Assembly: GCA_943373175.1 (NCBI GenBank)
Contig: CALSBM010000013.1
Coordinates: forward strand, 1-52,636
Direction of reading: 5' to 3'
From: JAIXUI01 sp943373175
GTDB lineage: Bacteria > Bacteroidota > Bacteroidia > UBA7662 > JAIXUI01
DNA length: 52,636 nucleotides
A program made the translations under genes and the position numbers. Each line of letters starts with the position of its first letter. The stretch's first letter is position 1. The notes under the pieces were generated by a model. That model saw only the letters and a list, made by a program, of their open reading frames with translations, was not told where the DNA came from and searched no databases. Shown piece by piece: positions 1 through 8,000 of the stretch.

Positions 1-1163
1 CTTATCAACAGGATTTTAGAAACCTGGCCATGAGCTTTAATGACGAGCTTAACGCATCGGAATGGGCAGAAATTTATCAAAAACTGGTGTATTGGGAGCT
101 TGAACTTGCCCGATCAGAGGAAAGTGGGATGAAAGAGGTATTTACCATGCAGAAATCGGAAGCCAATGTTCAGTTTTCTAAATTCATCCGGAAAAACTAC
201 CGCGATTGGTTGAGTCATCCTGATGCTGAAACTCCAGTAATGAGTCACAATCTTCTTAAGAATAAACTTTTTCCTCTTCTTCAATCTAAGGAGCCAGTGT
301 GTTTATTGTTGATTGATAACTTAAGACTTGATCAATTCAGGGTGTTGGAAGAAGTACTCAATCCAATTTATAGAACATCTATTGCGGAAACGTATTTCAG
401 CATTCTACCTACCAGCACCGAATTTGCCCGTAATGCTTTGTTTTCCGGATACTTACCCGCAGATATCAAACGACGTTTTCCAGATAAATGGAGTGATTTT
501 GACTCTGAAGAGGGAAGTAAAAATCAACATGAAGAGTTTTTTCTTCGCGAGCTACTGAAACGGAATAACCTCGATATCAAACTCAGTTACAACAAGATAA
601 CTTCCTTACAAAAAGGAAAATCGTTAACCGATAATCCTCAGAGTCTTTGGCAGAACACGCTTAATGTAATTGTTTACAATTTTGTTGATATGCTTTCTCA
701 TGCCAGAAGTGAGATGAATGTTATTAAGGAACTTGCCGAAGATGAAGCAGCGTATCGATCAATTACCCGATCTTGGTTTGAACATAGCCCATTGCTGGAG
801 CTTATCAGAAAAATGGCGGAGAAAAAGATTAAATTGATTATTACAACAGACCATGGTTCTATCAGAGTTGGTGAGCCCACCCGAATTATTGGAGATAAGT
901 TTACTACTACCAATTTGCGATATAAGGAAGGTAAGAGTCTGAGCTATGATGATAAAGATCTTTTTGTTATCGCAAAGCCGGAAGAAATCTCACTGACAAA
1001 GCCATTTCTGTCCTCGACCTATGTTTTTGCAACCGAAGATAAATACTTCGTTTACCCGAACAATTATAACCAGTACGTTAATATGTACCGTAATTCGTTC
1101 CAACATGGAGGTGTTTCATTAGAGGAAATGATTGTACCATTCGCATTGTTTGAGCCACGATGA
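1..1163 (+). CDS. porX: PorX-type response regulator / alkaline phosphatase-like protein, C-terminal part (5' end outside window)
   Basis: The frame is open from base 3 with no start needed, so the gene begins outside the window; the first Met inside is not the true start. What remains is the linker and the PglZ/alkaline-phosphatase-superfamily domain. Visible motifs are LLIDNLRLDQ (metal-site Asp), the nucleophile-Thr segment PTSTEFARNALFSG and the metal ligands in TTDHG. In the family an N-terminal receiver domain precedes this part; PorX works with the kinase PorY and sigma factor to control type IX secretion genes, and its PglZ domain hydrolyses nucleotide phosphodiesters. The stop overlaps the tsaE start by 4 bp (ATGA), so translation is probably coupled. 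Family assignment is firm; the receiver domain is assumed, not seen. Confidence 0.9.
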   Translation, partial: YQQDFRNLAMSFNDELNASEWAEIYQKLVYWELELARSEESGMKEVFTMQKSEANVQFSKFIRKNYRDWLSHPDAETPVMSHNLLKNKLFPLLQSKEPVCLLLIDNLRLDQFRVLEEVLNPIYRTSIAETYFSILPTSTEFARNALFSGYLPADIKRRFPDKWSDFDSEEGSKNQHEEFFLRELLKRNNLDIKLSYNKITSLQKGKSLTDNPQSLWQNTLNVIVYNFVDMLSHARSEMNVIKELAEDEAAYRSITRSWFEHSPLLELIRKMAEKKIKLIITTDHGSIRVGEPTRIIGDKFTTTNLRYKEGKSLSYDDKDLFVIAKPEEISLTKPFLSSTYVFATEDKYFVYPNNYNQYVNMYRNSFQHGGVSLEEMIVPFALFEPR

Positions 1164-1576
1164 AACAACTAATTGCAACTGACCTTAGTGAGTTAGCAAA
1201 AGTTGCCCAACAGCTTATTCCAGAATTACTTAAACATAAAGTAATGGCTTTGTATGGGCCTATGGGAGCGGGAAAAACCACTTTAGTTTCGGCCATGGCA
1301 AATCTTCTTGAAGTTGAAGACACCATTAGTAGTCCCAGCTATGCCCTTCATCATCAATATAGGTGCAAGGATGGCTTGTTGAACCATTTTGATTTTTATC
1401 GATTGAATTCCATTTCGGAAGCTCATGCAATTGGGGCAGAAGATTTTTTTTTTAGTGGAGCGCTATGTTTAATTGAGTGGCCGGAGCGAGTTGAAGCACT
1501 TCTTCCTGAAAATGTTATAAGAATTCAGATAGAAGTTAACGCTGATAAACATCGTATCTTTAGGCTGCTTATATGA
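1160..1576 (+). CDS. tsaE: tRNA threonylcarbamoyladenosine biosynthesis ATPase TsaE
   Basis: A 138-residue P-loop protein, normal length for TsaE. The Walker A loop is GPMGAGKTTLV near residues 33-43, followed by the SSPSYALHH and NHFDFYRL segments and a late IEWPERV motif, all typical of the family. TsaE is the ATPase that drives turnover of the TsaB-TsaD complex making t6A at position 37 of ANN-decoding tRNAs, in the cytoplasm. It sits between porX and ald with 4-bp ATGA overlaps on both sides, so all three are probably translated from one mRNA. The ATG start is fixed by the overlap with porX. Confidence 0.95.
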   Translation: MKQLIATDLSELAKVAQQLIPELLKHKVMALYGPMGAGKTTLVSAMANLLEVEDTISSPSYALHHQYRCKDGLLNHFDFYRLNSISEAHAIGAEDFFFSGALCLIEWPERVEALLPENVIRIQIEVNADKHRIFRLLI

Positions 1577-2778
1577 GCCAGTCATCAACATCCTATTCAA
1601 GAGAAACTCAACCCGAAGCAGCTATAATTGGCCAACGAAAACACGGGTTGAGTATCGGAATACCTAAGGAGCGAGGCTTCCAAGAAAATCGGGTTGCCCT
1701 TAGTCCACAATCGGTAGCCTTGCTGGTTAGCCGTGGGCATGAAGTGATTCTTGAAACTCAGGCAGGTACTGCTTCTTTTTTCTCGGATACCATGTATTCT
1801 GATGCAGGAGCTTTAATTGCATACGATAAAGACCAGCTTTACAAAGCTCAAACCATTGTTAAAGTTGGCCCTATCCCGGAAGAGGAGATAAACTACTTAC
1901 GTCCCGGGATGACACTTTTTTCTGCGCTTCATTTACCCACTTTGTCTCTTGGATATTTGGATTCGCTCATGAAGAAAAAAATTACTGCGGTTGCTTACGA
2001 GTATTTGCGTGATACAGAAAACAACTTGCCCATTGTTCGATCCATGGGTGAAATTGCCGGAATAAACTCCGTATTGATTGCCGCCGAGTATTTAAGCAAA
2101 CAGTTCCATGGAAATGGAAAGCTGTTAGGGGGAATAACTGGAGTTCCGCCATCCAGAATTGTGATTCTCGGTGCCGGCACGGTTGCAGAATTTGCTGTTA
2201 GAACTGCTATGGGTTTAGGTGCTGAAGTGAGGGTTTTTGATAATTCCCTTTCTAAGCTAAGAAGACTACAGAACAATATAGGTCAGCGTGTTTTTACATC
2301 AGTAATTCACCCAGAAGTATTGCTGCATGAGTTAAAGACTGCCGATGTTGCTATTGGTGCAATTCATTCACCTAATGGTAGGTCACCGATGATTGTGAGT
2401 GCTGAGATGGTACGTCAAATGAAAAGTGGCGCAGTGTTGATTGATGTATCCATCGATCAGGGAGGATGTTTTGAGACATCCCACGTAACAACTCATACGG
2501 ATCCTATTTTCGTTGCTCATAATGTGGTTCATTATTGTGTGCCTAACATTCCCTCTTTGGTTTCGAAAACTGCTACTATTGCGATGAGCAATATTTTAGC
2601 AAATTTCCTTTCCAATGCCGGCGATTACGGAGGGTTTGACCATTACTTATGGATGGAAAAAGGACTTCGATCCGGTGTTTATTGCTTTAATGGCGCTATT
2701 GCCAATAAATACTTGAGTGCTAAATTCAGCTTGCCTTACACCAATTTGGAGTTGCACGCAGCAGCTCGGATGTGTTAA
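1573..2778 (+). CDS. ald: Alanine dehydrogenase / NAD(P) transhydrogenase alpha-like family protein
   Basis: A 401-residue protein of the AlaDh/PNT family. The N-terminal domain has the signature IGIPKERGFQENRVALSP (K and R bind the substrate) and the second domain a Rossmann loop, VILGAGTVAE, followed by VRVFDNS for NAD binding. Alanine dehydrogenase interconverts L-alanine with pyruvate and ammonia using NAD. The length is a little above the roughly 370 residues of canonical Ald because of an N-terminal extension of about 25 residues; a downstream start is possible but the 4-bp overlap with tsaE favours this one. Last gene of the porX-tsaE-ald unit. The substrate is inferred from the family; a relative with another amino-acid substrate cannot be excluded. 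Confidence 0.85.
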   Translation: MSQSSTSYSRETQPEAAIIGQRKHGLSIGIPKERGFQENRVALSPQSVALLVSRGHEVILETQAGTASFFSDTMYSDAGALIAYDKDQLYKAQTIVKVGPIPEEEINYLRPGMTLFSALHLPTLSLGYLDSLMKKKITAVAYEYLRDTENNLPIVRSMGEIAGINSVLIAAEYLSKQFHGNGKLLGGITGVPPSRIVILGAGTVAEFAVRTAMGLGAEVRVFDNSLSKLRRLQNNIGQRVFTSVIHPEVLLHELKTADVAIGAIHSPNGRSPMIVSAEMVRQMKSGAVLIDVSIDQGGCFETSHVTTHTDPIFVAHNVVHYCVPNIPSLVSKTATIAMSNILANFLSNAGDYGGFDHYLWMEKGLRSGVYCFNGAIANKYLSAKFSLPYTNLELHAAARMC

Positions 2779-2780
2779 TA

Positions 2781-2838
2781 TTCGCATGAATTGATAAACG
2801 TGTAGCTAGGCTAATACAATAGTCTCTCTTCATGCGAA
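2781..2838. repeat. Perfect 10-bp inverted repeat downstream of ald
   Basis: TTCGCATGAA at 2781-2790 is matched by its exact reverse complement TTCATGCGAA at 2829-2838, with 38 bases between. It begins 2 bases after the ald stop codon. There is no T-run after the second arm, so it is not a classical intrinsic terminator; it may be an mRNA 3'-end stabilising stem or a protein-binding site. Confidence 0.5.
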
Positions 2839-2928
2839 ATTGAAGGCCAACAATTGCATTTGACTCATTAAATGCGATAAACCAATTTTAATTTCTTTTT
2901 TTCCTTAACCAAATTGCCAGAGCAAACC

Positions 2929-3002
2929 GGCTCGGGTGGTTGAGCCCTTGCAAAAACCGGGTAGTGCCTTTACCGGTTATGGGGAGTCTGAGGGGGCTCC
3001 CC
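2929..3002. other. Three consecutive short hairpins upstream of radA
   Basis: Three adjoining stem-loops are visible in this GC-rich patch: GGCTC 2929-2933 with GAGCC 2942-2946, AACCGG 2955-2960 with CCGGTT 2973-2978, and GGGGAG 2981-2986 with CTCCCC 2997-3002. They lie 38-110 bases before the radA start and are more GC-rich than the flanks. Their role is unknown: a structured leader or an eroded element are both possible. The rest of the 2779-3039 gap shows no gene. Confidence 0.45.
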
Positions 3003-3039
3003 TCCTTGTATTTACTATACTGAAACGCATCTTTACGCC

Positions 3040-4395
3040 ATGGCTAAAATTAAAACCCATTACCAATGCCAGTCTTGTGGTGCAAAGTTTAACCGTTGGA
3101 TGGGCCGTTGCAGTTCGTGTGGCGACTGGAATACTTTAGTTGAAGAAAAAAGCCAGGATACAGGAAAGCTGGGAGAAGCAGCCATACTAACGCTTTCGCA
3201 AGCAATCCCAGTATTATTGAGTGAAGTAGAAAGCGGAACTGAATACCGTATTTCAACGGGAGATGACGAGTTGAATCGGGTTTTGGGAGGTGGGTTAGTT
3301 CCGGGTTCCTTGGTGTTGTTAGGGGGCGAGCCTGGAATAGGAAAAAGTACGTTGCTTTTGCAAACTGCCCGACAAATGCCCATGCCGGTTTGGTATGTAA
3401 GTGGTGAAGAAAGTGCACGTCAAATAAAAATGCGTGCTGACCGGCTACCGGGTACTTCGAACGAAGTCACTTTGTTTACTGAAACAGAGCTTAACCGTTT
3501 ATTGCGTCAATTGAAAGCAGAGGCTCCTCCTTTGGTAATCATCGATTCGATACAAACACTCTACGATGCTGAAATTGAATCAGCTCCAGGCAGTGTTTCT
3601 CAAATAAGGCACTCGGCTGCAATGCTCATGAGGTTAGCCAAGGAACATAGTATTGCCTTGTTTCTTGTTGGACATATAACAAAGGAAGGTTCGTTAGCCG
3701 GGCCCAAAATATTAGAACATATGGTAGATACGGTGCTCCAGTTCGAAGGAGAGCGTCATCATGCATACCGGCTATTAAGAACTTTGAAAAACCGGTTTGG
3801 TTCTACTGCCGAGTTAGGTATTTACCAGATGCAGTCTGACGGATTGAAAGGCGTAAGTAATCCATCAGCATTCTTGCTGACTCCTGCGCACCGCCGCCAA
3901 AGCGGTGCTGCAATAGCGGCCTCACTTGAAGGCAACCGGCCAATGCTGATAGAAATTCAGGTTTTAGTGAGCAGAGCTGCTTATGGAACTCCCCAACGTT
4001 CTGCAACAGGTTTTGAAAGCAGGCGACTCAATATGTTGTTAGCAGTTTTAGAAAAACGACTTGGGGTGCAGTTAAGTGCTATGGATGTTTTTCTAAATGT
4101 AACGGGAGGATTGAAAACCGATGACCCGGCAGTAGATTTAGCAGTATGTGTGGCAACGCTTTCTTCCTTTTACGATAAGGCTATGCCTGACAAAACCTGC
4201 TTTGCAGCCGAAGTAGGGCTTGGTGGAGAGCTTAGACCCGTATCACGATTAGATTTAAGGGAGCAGGAATCTAAAAGATTAGGCTTTACTCACTTAATAA
4301 AGGCAAGAGATTTTGTAGAAGATAATGGAGCAAAATCTGCTTTTGAAACCTTGTCTGAACTAACCGGACGTTTGTTCGGTCCATCTTCCATTTGA
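3040..4395 (+). CDS. radA: DNA repair protein RadA (Sms)
   Basis: A 451-residue RadA, normal length. The N-terminus has a four-Cys zinc finger (CQSCGAKF and CSSCGDW, residues about 9-28), then a RecA-like ATPase with Walker A GGEPGIGKST (about residues 90-100), the family-specific KNRFG motif, and a C-terminal Lon-protease-like domain that is structural in RadA. RadA is a DnaB-like helicase that branch-migrates recombination intermediates in the cytoplasm. The ATG start puts the zinc finger at the expected distance from the N-terminus. The gpx coding region follows on the same strand after 32 bases. Confidence 0.95.
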   Translation: MAKIKTHYQCQSCGAKFNRWMGRCSSCGDWNTLVEEKSQDTGKLGEAAILTLSQAIPVLLSEVESGTEYRISTGDDELNRVLGGGLVPGSLVLLGGEPGIGKSTLLLQTARQMPMPVWYVSGEESARQIKMRADRLPGTSNEVTLFTETELNRLLRQLKAEAPPLVIIDSIQTLYDAEIESAPGSVSQIRHSAAMLMRLAKEHSIALFLVGHITKEGSLAGPKILEHMVDTVLQFEGERHHAYRLLRTLKNRFGSTAELGIYQMQSDGLKGVSNPSAFLLTPAHRRQSGAAIAASLEGNRPMLIEIQVLVSRAAYGTPQRSATGFESRRLNMLLAVLEKRLGVQLSAMDVFLNVTGGLKTDDPAVDLAVCVATLSSFYDKAMPDKTCFAAEVGLGGELRPVSRLDLREQESKRLGFTHLIKARDFVEDNGAKSAFETLSELTGRLFGPSSI

Positions 4396-4427
4396 AACAA
4401 TCAAGAATTGTTTCGGTTACTATTGGT

Positions 4428-4952
4428 ATGAAAACACTTGCACTATTGTTAAGCTTAATGTTGGTAACGCTGGGAGGTAAAACAGCTCATGACTTTAGCT
4501 TTAAGTCACTGACCACTGGAAAGGAAGTTTCTCTTTCAAAGTACAAAGGGAAAAAAATTCTCATTGTAAACACCGCTTCTGAATGTGGTTACACTCCTCA
4601 GTACAAGGATTTGCAAAAACTTGCAGAGCAAAATGCCGGAAAGTTGGTCATTATCGGATTTCCGACCAATGATTTTGGAGCCCAAGAACCTGGAAGCAAC
4701 AAAGAAATTGCTGGTTTCTGTGAGAAAAACTATGGGGTAAAATTTCCAATGTCTGAGAAAATCACTGTTAAAGGCGATAAAACCCACGCTCTTTACCAAT
4801 GGCTTACTCAGAAGTCGATGAATGGAGTTCTTGATGCTACAGTGAAATGGAACTTCAACAAGTTTTTAATTGATGAAGAGGGCAACCTAATCGCCTATTT
4901 TCCTTCTTCAACAAGTCCATTGTCTGACGAGATAAAGCAAAAGCTGAAATAG
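4428..4952 (+). CDS. Secreted glutathione peroxidase-family thiol peroxidase
   Basis: With the ATG at 4428 the protein has 174 residues: a hydrophobic signal segment (about residues 1-18) and a complete Gpx domain. The peroxidatic Cys is C53 in NTASECGYT, with Q86 in NDFGAQ and W141-N142 in WNFNKF completing the active site. There is no selenocysteine. Bacterial Cys-Gpx enzymes reduce hydroperoxides, usually with thioredoxin rather than glutathione. The signal segment implies a periplasmic location. An upstream in-frame TTG at 4392 overlaps the radA stop, but it would bury the signal peptide and is rejected. The gene ends 5 bases before a strong bidirectional terminator. Confidence 0.9.
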   Translation: MKTLALLLSLMLVTLGGKTAHDFSFKSLTTGKEVSLSKYKGKKILIVNTASECGYTPQYKDLQKLAEQNAGKLVIIGFPTNDFGAQEPGSNKEIAGFCEKNYGVKFPMSEKITVKGDKTHALYQWLTQKSMNGVLDATVKWNFNKFLIDEEGNLIAYFPSSTSPLSDEIKQKLK

Positions 4953-4957
4953 ATAGA

Positions 4958-4996
4958 GAAAAGAAAAAAGCCGCATTTAGCGGCTTTTTTCTTTTC
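4958..4996. terminator. Bidirectional intrinsic terminator between gpx (+) and pruA (-)
   Basis: A perfect 17-bp inverted repeat: arm 4958-4974 (A-rich then AGCCGC), loop ATTTA 4975-4979, arm 4980-4996. The GC core is flanked by A and T runs, so it supplies a U-tract on both strands and serves the two convergent genes that end at 4952 and 5001. Confidence 0.95.
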
Positions 4997-5000
4997 GAGA

Positions 5001-6632
5001 TTATCCTTTTTGATGAAAAGGGTAATTCCAATCCTTAGGAGGATTGGTGTTTTCCTTTATTGTTCTTGCGGAAAGCCAGCGATAGAGGTTTAGAGCTGAG
5101 CCTGCTTTATCGTTAGTTCCAGACCCCCTGGCACCGCCGAAAGGTTGCTGACCAACAACGGCTCCGGTAGGCTTGTCATTGATGTAGAAGTTTCCGGCAG
5201 CATGTCTTAGCTTATTAGTTGCCAATTCAAGTGCGTAGCGGTCCTGAGCTATCACAGCGCCAGTTAGTGCATAATCAGAAGTATTATCAACCAGATTAAG
5301 GGTTTCTTCAAACTTTTCATCTTGGTAAACGTAAATGGTTAATACCGGTCCAAACAGTTCCTCACACATGGTAATGTATCGAGGGTCTTCAGCGAGAATT
5401 ACCGTTGGTTCAATAAAATAACCCGTGGATTTGTCGCATTTGCCCCCAAAAATGACCGAGGCATTGGAATCAGATTGTGCTTTTTCAATGAATGATTGGA
5501 GTTTATCGAAGGATTTTTCATCGATAACCGCATTAATGAAATTAGTAAAATCCTCTGCTGGCCCCATTTGCATTTCTTGAAGTGCCTTTCCCATTTTCTC
5601 CTTGATTACTGGCCAGAGCGATTGCGGAACATAGGCTCTTGAAGCAGCAGAACATTTCTGACCTTGGTACTCGAAGGCTCCTCTAACAAGTGCAACACTT
5701 GCAATATCAACATCCGCTGAAGGATGAACTAAAATGAAATCTTTTCCACCAGTTTCACCAACAATTCGTGGATATGAACGATAGCGATGGATATTACTTC
5801 CAACCGTTTTCCAGATGTCTTGAAAAACTCCTGTAGAGCCTGTAAAATGAATTCCAGCAAAGTCTCTATGGCTAAAAATCACCTCTCCGGCTACAGGACC
5901 ACTAACATATACGAGGTTAATAACTCCATCGGGTAAACCGGCTTCCTTAAACAATTGCATCAGCCAGTAGGCGGAGTAAATCTGAGTATTCGACGGTTTC
6001 CAAACTACCGTATTTCCACACATTGCTGGAGAAGTAGGCAAGTTTCCGGCAATTGCGGTGAAGTTGAAAGGAGTTAAAGCAAAAACGAAACCTTCCAGCG
6101 CTCTATACTCAAGACGGTTCCACATTTGAGGCTGAGAGTCTGGCTGTTGCTTGTATATTTCATTGAGATACTGAACATTAAAGCGAAGAAAGTCAATGAA
6201 TTCGCAAGCAGAATCAATTTCAGCCTGATAGGCATTTTTACTTTGTCCTAACATGGTTGCAGCGTTTAAGATAAACCGGTAAGGTCCTGCAAGCAAGTCC
6301 GCCATTCGAAGGAAAATTACTGAACGTTGTACCCAAGGAAGACCTTCCCATTGAGCTTTTGCCTTCAATGCCGCGTTGATGGCCATTTGAACATGCGATG
6401 CATCACCCTCATGGTAGTGCCCGAGAGTATGTTGATGATCGTGGGGAGGAGCAATGCGCTTGGTTTTTCCAGTTCTAACTTCTTGTCCTCCGATAAACAT
6501 TGGAATATCCAATTCCATGGAGCGCATTTGCGCCAATTGTTTTTGAAGACGTTCACGTTCAAAACTTCCCGGACCGTAAGAAAGAACCGGTTCATTGCGT
6601 GCAATGGGTGGGGTAAAGATTCCGAATGACAT
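5001..6632 (-). CDS. pruA: L-glutamate gamma-semialdehyde dehydrogenase (1-pyrroline-5-carboxylate dehydrogenase)
   Basis: A 543-residue aldehyde dehydrogenase of the P5CDH type, which oxidises glutamate semialdehyde to glutamate with NAD in proline breakdown. The catalytic Cys lies in GQKCSAASR, the general-base Glu in GETGGKDF, and the NAD-binding segment in FTGSTGVF. The C-terminal GGARGSGTNDKAG is a P5CDH hallmark. The chosen start MSFGIFTPP gives the N-terminus usual in Bacteroidota PruA (a conserved NEPV and GSFER segment follows); ten extra in-frame residues upstream begin within the promoter. A -7-like box, TAACTTCG, lies at 6650-6657 on this strand, 17 bases before the start. Proline dehydrogenase is not in the window. 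Confidence 0.95.
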   Translation of the reverse strand: MSFGIFTPPIARNEPVLSYGPGSFERERLQKQLAQMRSMELDIPMFIGGQEVRTGKTKRIAPPHDHQHTLGHYHEGDASHVQMAINAALKAKAQWEGLPWVQRSVIFLRMADLLAGPYRFILNAATMLGQSKNAYQAEIDSACEFIDFLRFNVQYLNEIYKQQPDSQPQMWNRLEYRALEGFVFALTPFNFTAIAGNLPTSPAMCGNTVVWKPSNTQIYSAYWLMQLFKEAGLPDGVINLVYVSGPVAGEVIFSHRDFAGIHFTGSTGVFQDIWKTVGSNIHRYRSYPRIVGETGGKDFILVHPSADVDIASVALVRGAFEYQGQKCSAASRAYVPQSLWPVIKEKMGKALQEMQMGPAEDFTNFINAVIDEKSFDKLQSFIEKAQSDSNASVIFGGKCDKSTGYFIEPTVILAEDPRYITMCEELFGPVLTIYVYQDEKFEETLNLVDNTSDYALTGAVIAQDRYALELATNKLRHAAGNFYINDKPTGAVVGQQPFGGARGSGTNDKAGSALNLYRWLSARTIKENTNPPKDWNYPFHQKG

Positions 6633-6649
6633 GACTAATGGTAAGATTG

Positions 6650-6657
6650 CGAAGTTA
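6650..6657 (-). promoter_or_regulatory. Putative -7 box of pruA (TAACTTCG)
   Basis: On the minus strand TAACTTCG matches the Bacteroidota -7 consensus TAnnTTTG with one change and precedes the pruA ATG by 17 bases. The same variant precedes fah. Confidence 0.5.
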
Positions 6658-6670
6658 CACAATCCTGATA

Positions 6671-6685
6671 TCCTGTAATTCAGGA
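6671..6685. promoter_or_regulatory. Inverted repeat centred between divergent pruA and nhaD promoters
   Basis: TCCTG-TAATT-CAGGA is a perfect 5-bp inverted repeat. It lies 13 bases from the pruA -7 box (ends 6657) and 13 bases from the nhaD -7 box (starts 6699), so one dimeric regulator bound here would cover the upstream promoter elements of both genes. Confidence 0.4.
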
Positions 6686-6698
6686 AGCGATAGTAAAC

Positions 6699-6706
6699 TA
6701 CTTTTG
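6699..6706 (+). promoter_or_regulatory. -7 box of nhaD (TACTTTTG), leaderless spacing
   Basis: TACTTTTG is an exact TAnnTTTG match and is followed by only 4 bases (CACG) before the nhaD ATG. With the usual distance from -7 box to transcription start, the mRNA would begin at or next to the start codon. Confidence 0.65.
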
Positions 6707-6710
6707 CACG

Positions 6711-7997
6711 ATGACTTCTGTCCTAATTGCTATTTTCTTGCTGGGTTACGTCTTGATAACCTTAGAGCACGAAATCGGGTTGAGTAAATCTGCTGCCGCT
6801 CTACTCACAGCCGCGTTGATGTGGGCAACAGGTAGTGTTATGTCAGGAGATGTGTCTGCAATCAACATCGGATTGTCTTATCACCTTTCCGGTATTGCAG
6901 AAATTTTATTCTTCCTCATGGGAGCAATGACAATTGTTGAACTCATTGATGCGCATCATGGATTCGATTTAATAGCTGAGGCTGTGGCAACCGACAAACC
7001 CAGAAAACTGCTTTGGATAGTTGCGGCACTTAGTTTTCTACTAGCAGCAGTACTAGACAATTTGGCGGCATCAATTGTAATGGTGAGTTTATGTAGGAAG
7101 TTAATCAAGAATAAGGAACTTCGATTACTCATGGCCGGCGTAGTGGTGTTAGCAGCCAATGCTGGCGGTCTATGGTCACCAATTGGATCCATAACCACTA
7201 CTATGCTTTGGATTGGAGGCCAGGTTACAGCCGGAAAAACCATCATTGTGCTATTACTTCCAGCTTTAGTAAACATCATGGTTCCGGTAAGCATCATGAG
7301 TTTTATGATGGGAAAGAAGGTCGAACGCATTCAAAAAGCTGCAGTACATCAGGAGGAAATGGCGATTGCGCCTTCAGAACGAAATACCATGCTTGGGGTT
7401 GGCTTATGTGCGTTGCTTTTGGTGCCTGTTTTTAAGATGGTGACACATTTACCTCCTTATGTTGGGATGTTGTTTTCGCTTTCTCTTGTTTGGTTAACCT
7501 CTGAGATCATTCACAAGAACAGGGATACAGAAGAGAAAGTGCGTTACTCAGTAGGTTATGCACTTAGTAGAATAGATGCTGCGGGAATCCTCTTCTTTCT
7601 TGGGATTTTATTGGCAGTCGCTTGCTTGGAACAATTTCATCTACTAAAAGATGCAGCTACTTATCTTAATCATGCTTTTAACGGAGATATGTCGTTGATG
7701 GCGTTAACGCTAGGCTTGCTTTCCGCAATTGTTGATAATGTCCCATTAGTCTCTGCTTCAATGGGCATGTTCGATTTGAGTCAGTTTCCACAGGATCATC
7801 TTTTTTGGCATTTAGTTGCTTATTGTGCGGGTACAGGAGGAAGTATTCTGATTATTGGCTCGGCAGCAGGGGTAGCAGTGATGGGCGTTGAACAAATTCG
7901 ATTTGGTTGGTACATGAAGCGCTTTTCTCTTCTCGCACTCATCGGCTATATTGCAGGCGCTTTGGTTTGCCTAAGCCTAACCCCTTTTTTACTATAG
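6711..7997 (+). CDS. nhaD: NhaD-type Na+/H+ antiporter
   Basis: A 428-residue membrane protein with about 12 hydrophobic segments. Conserved transport motifs of the NhaD family are present: AVLDNLAASIVMV, AANAGGLWSPIGS and AIVDNVPLVSASMGM, with Asp and Asn residues in the membrane core. NhaD exchanges cytoplasmic Na+ (or Li+) for protons across the inner membrane. There is no Shine-Dalgarno in the four bases between the -7 box and ATG, consistent with leaderless translation. It heads a tight plus-strand run: rfbC starts 3 bases after the stop. The pairing with divergent pruA suggests a link to salt or osmotic conditions, which is an inference. Confidence 0.9.
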   Translation: MTSVLIAIFLLGYVLITLEHEIGLSKSAAALLTAALMWATGSVMSGDVSAINIGLSYHLSGIAEILFFLMGAMTIVELIDAHHGFDLIAEAVATDKPRKLLWIVAALSFLLAAVLDNLAASIVMVSLCRKLIKNKELRLLMAGVVVLAANAGGLWSPIGSITTTMLWIGGQVTAGKTIIVLLLPALVNIMVPVSIMSFMMGKKVERIQKAAVHQEEMAIAPSERNTMLGVGLCALLLVPVFKMVTHLPPYVGMLFSLSLVWLTSEIIHKNRDTEEKVRYSVGYALSRIDAAGILFFLGILLAVACLEQFHLLKDAATYLNHAFNGDMSLMALTLGLLSAIVDNVPLVSASMGMFDLSQFPQDHLFWHLVAYCAGTGGSILIIGSAAGVAVMGVEQIRFGWYMKRFSLLALIGYIAGALVCLSLTPFLL

Positions 7998-8000
7998 TTC

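Noticed and set aside
2929..3010. Possible 3' end (domains V-VI) of a group II intron upstream of radA
   Set aside because: The hairpin series and the GGGGAGTCTGAGGGGGCTCC stretch recall intron ends, but no 34-nt domain V with the catalytic triad can be drawn and no intron-encoded protein is present.
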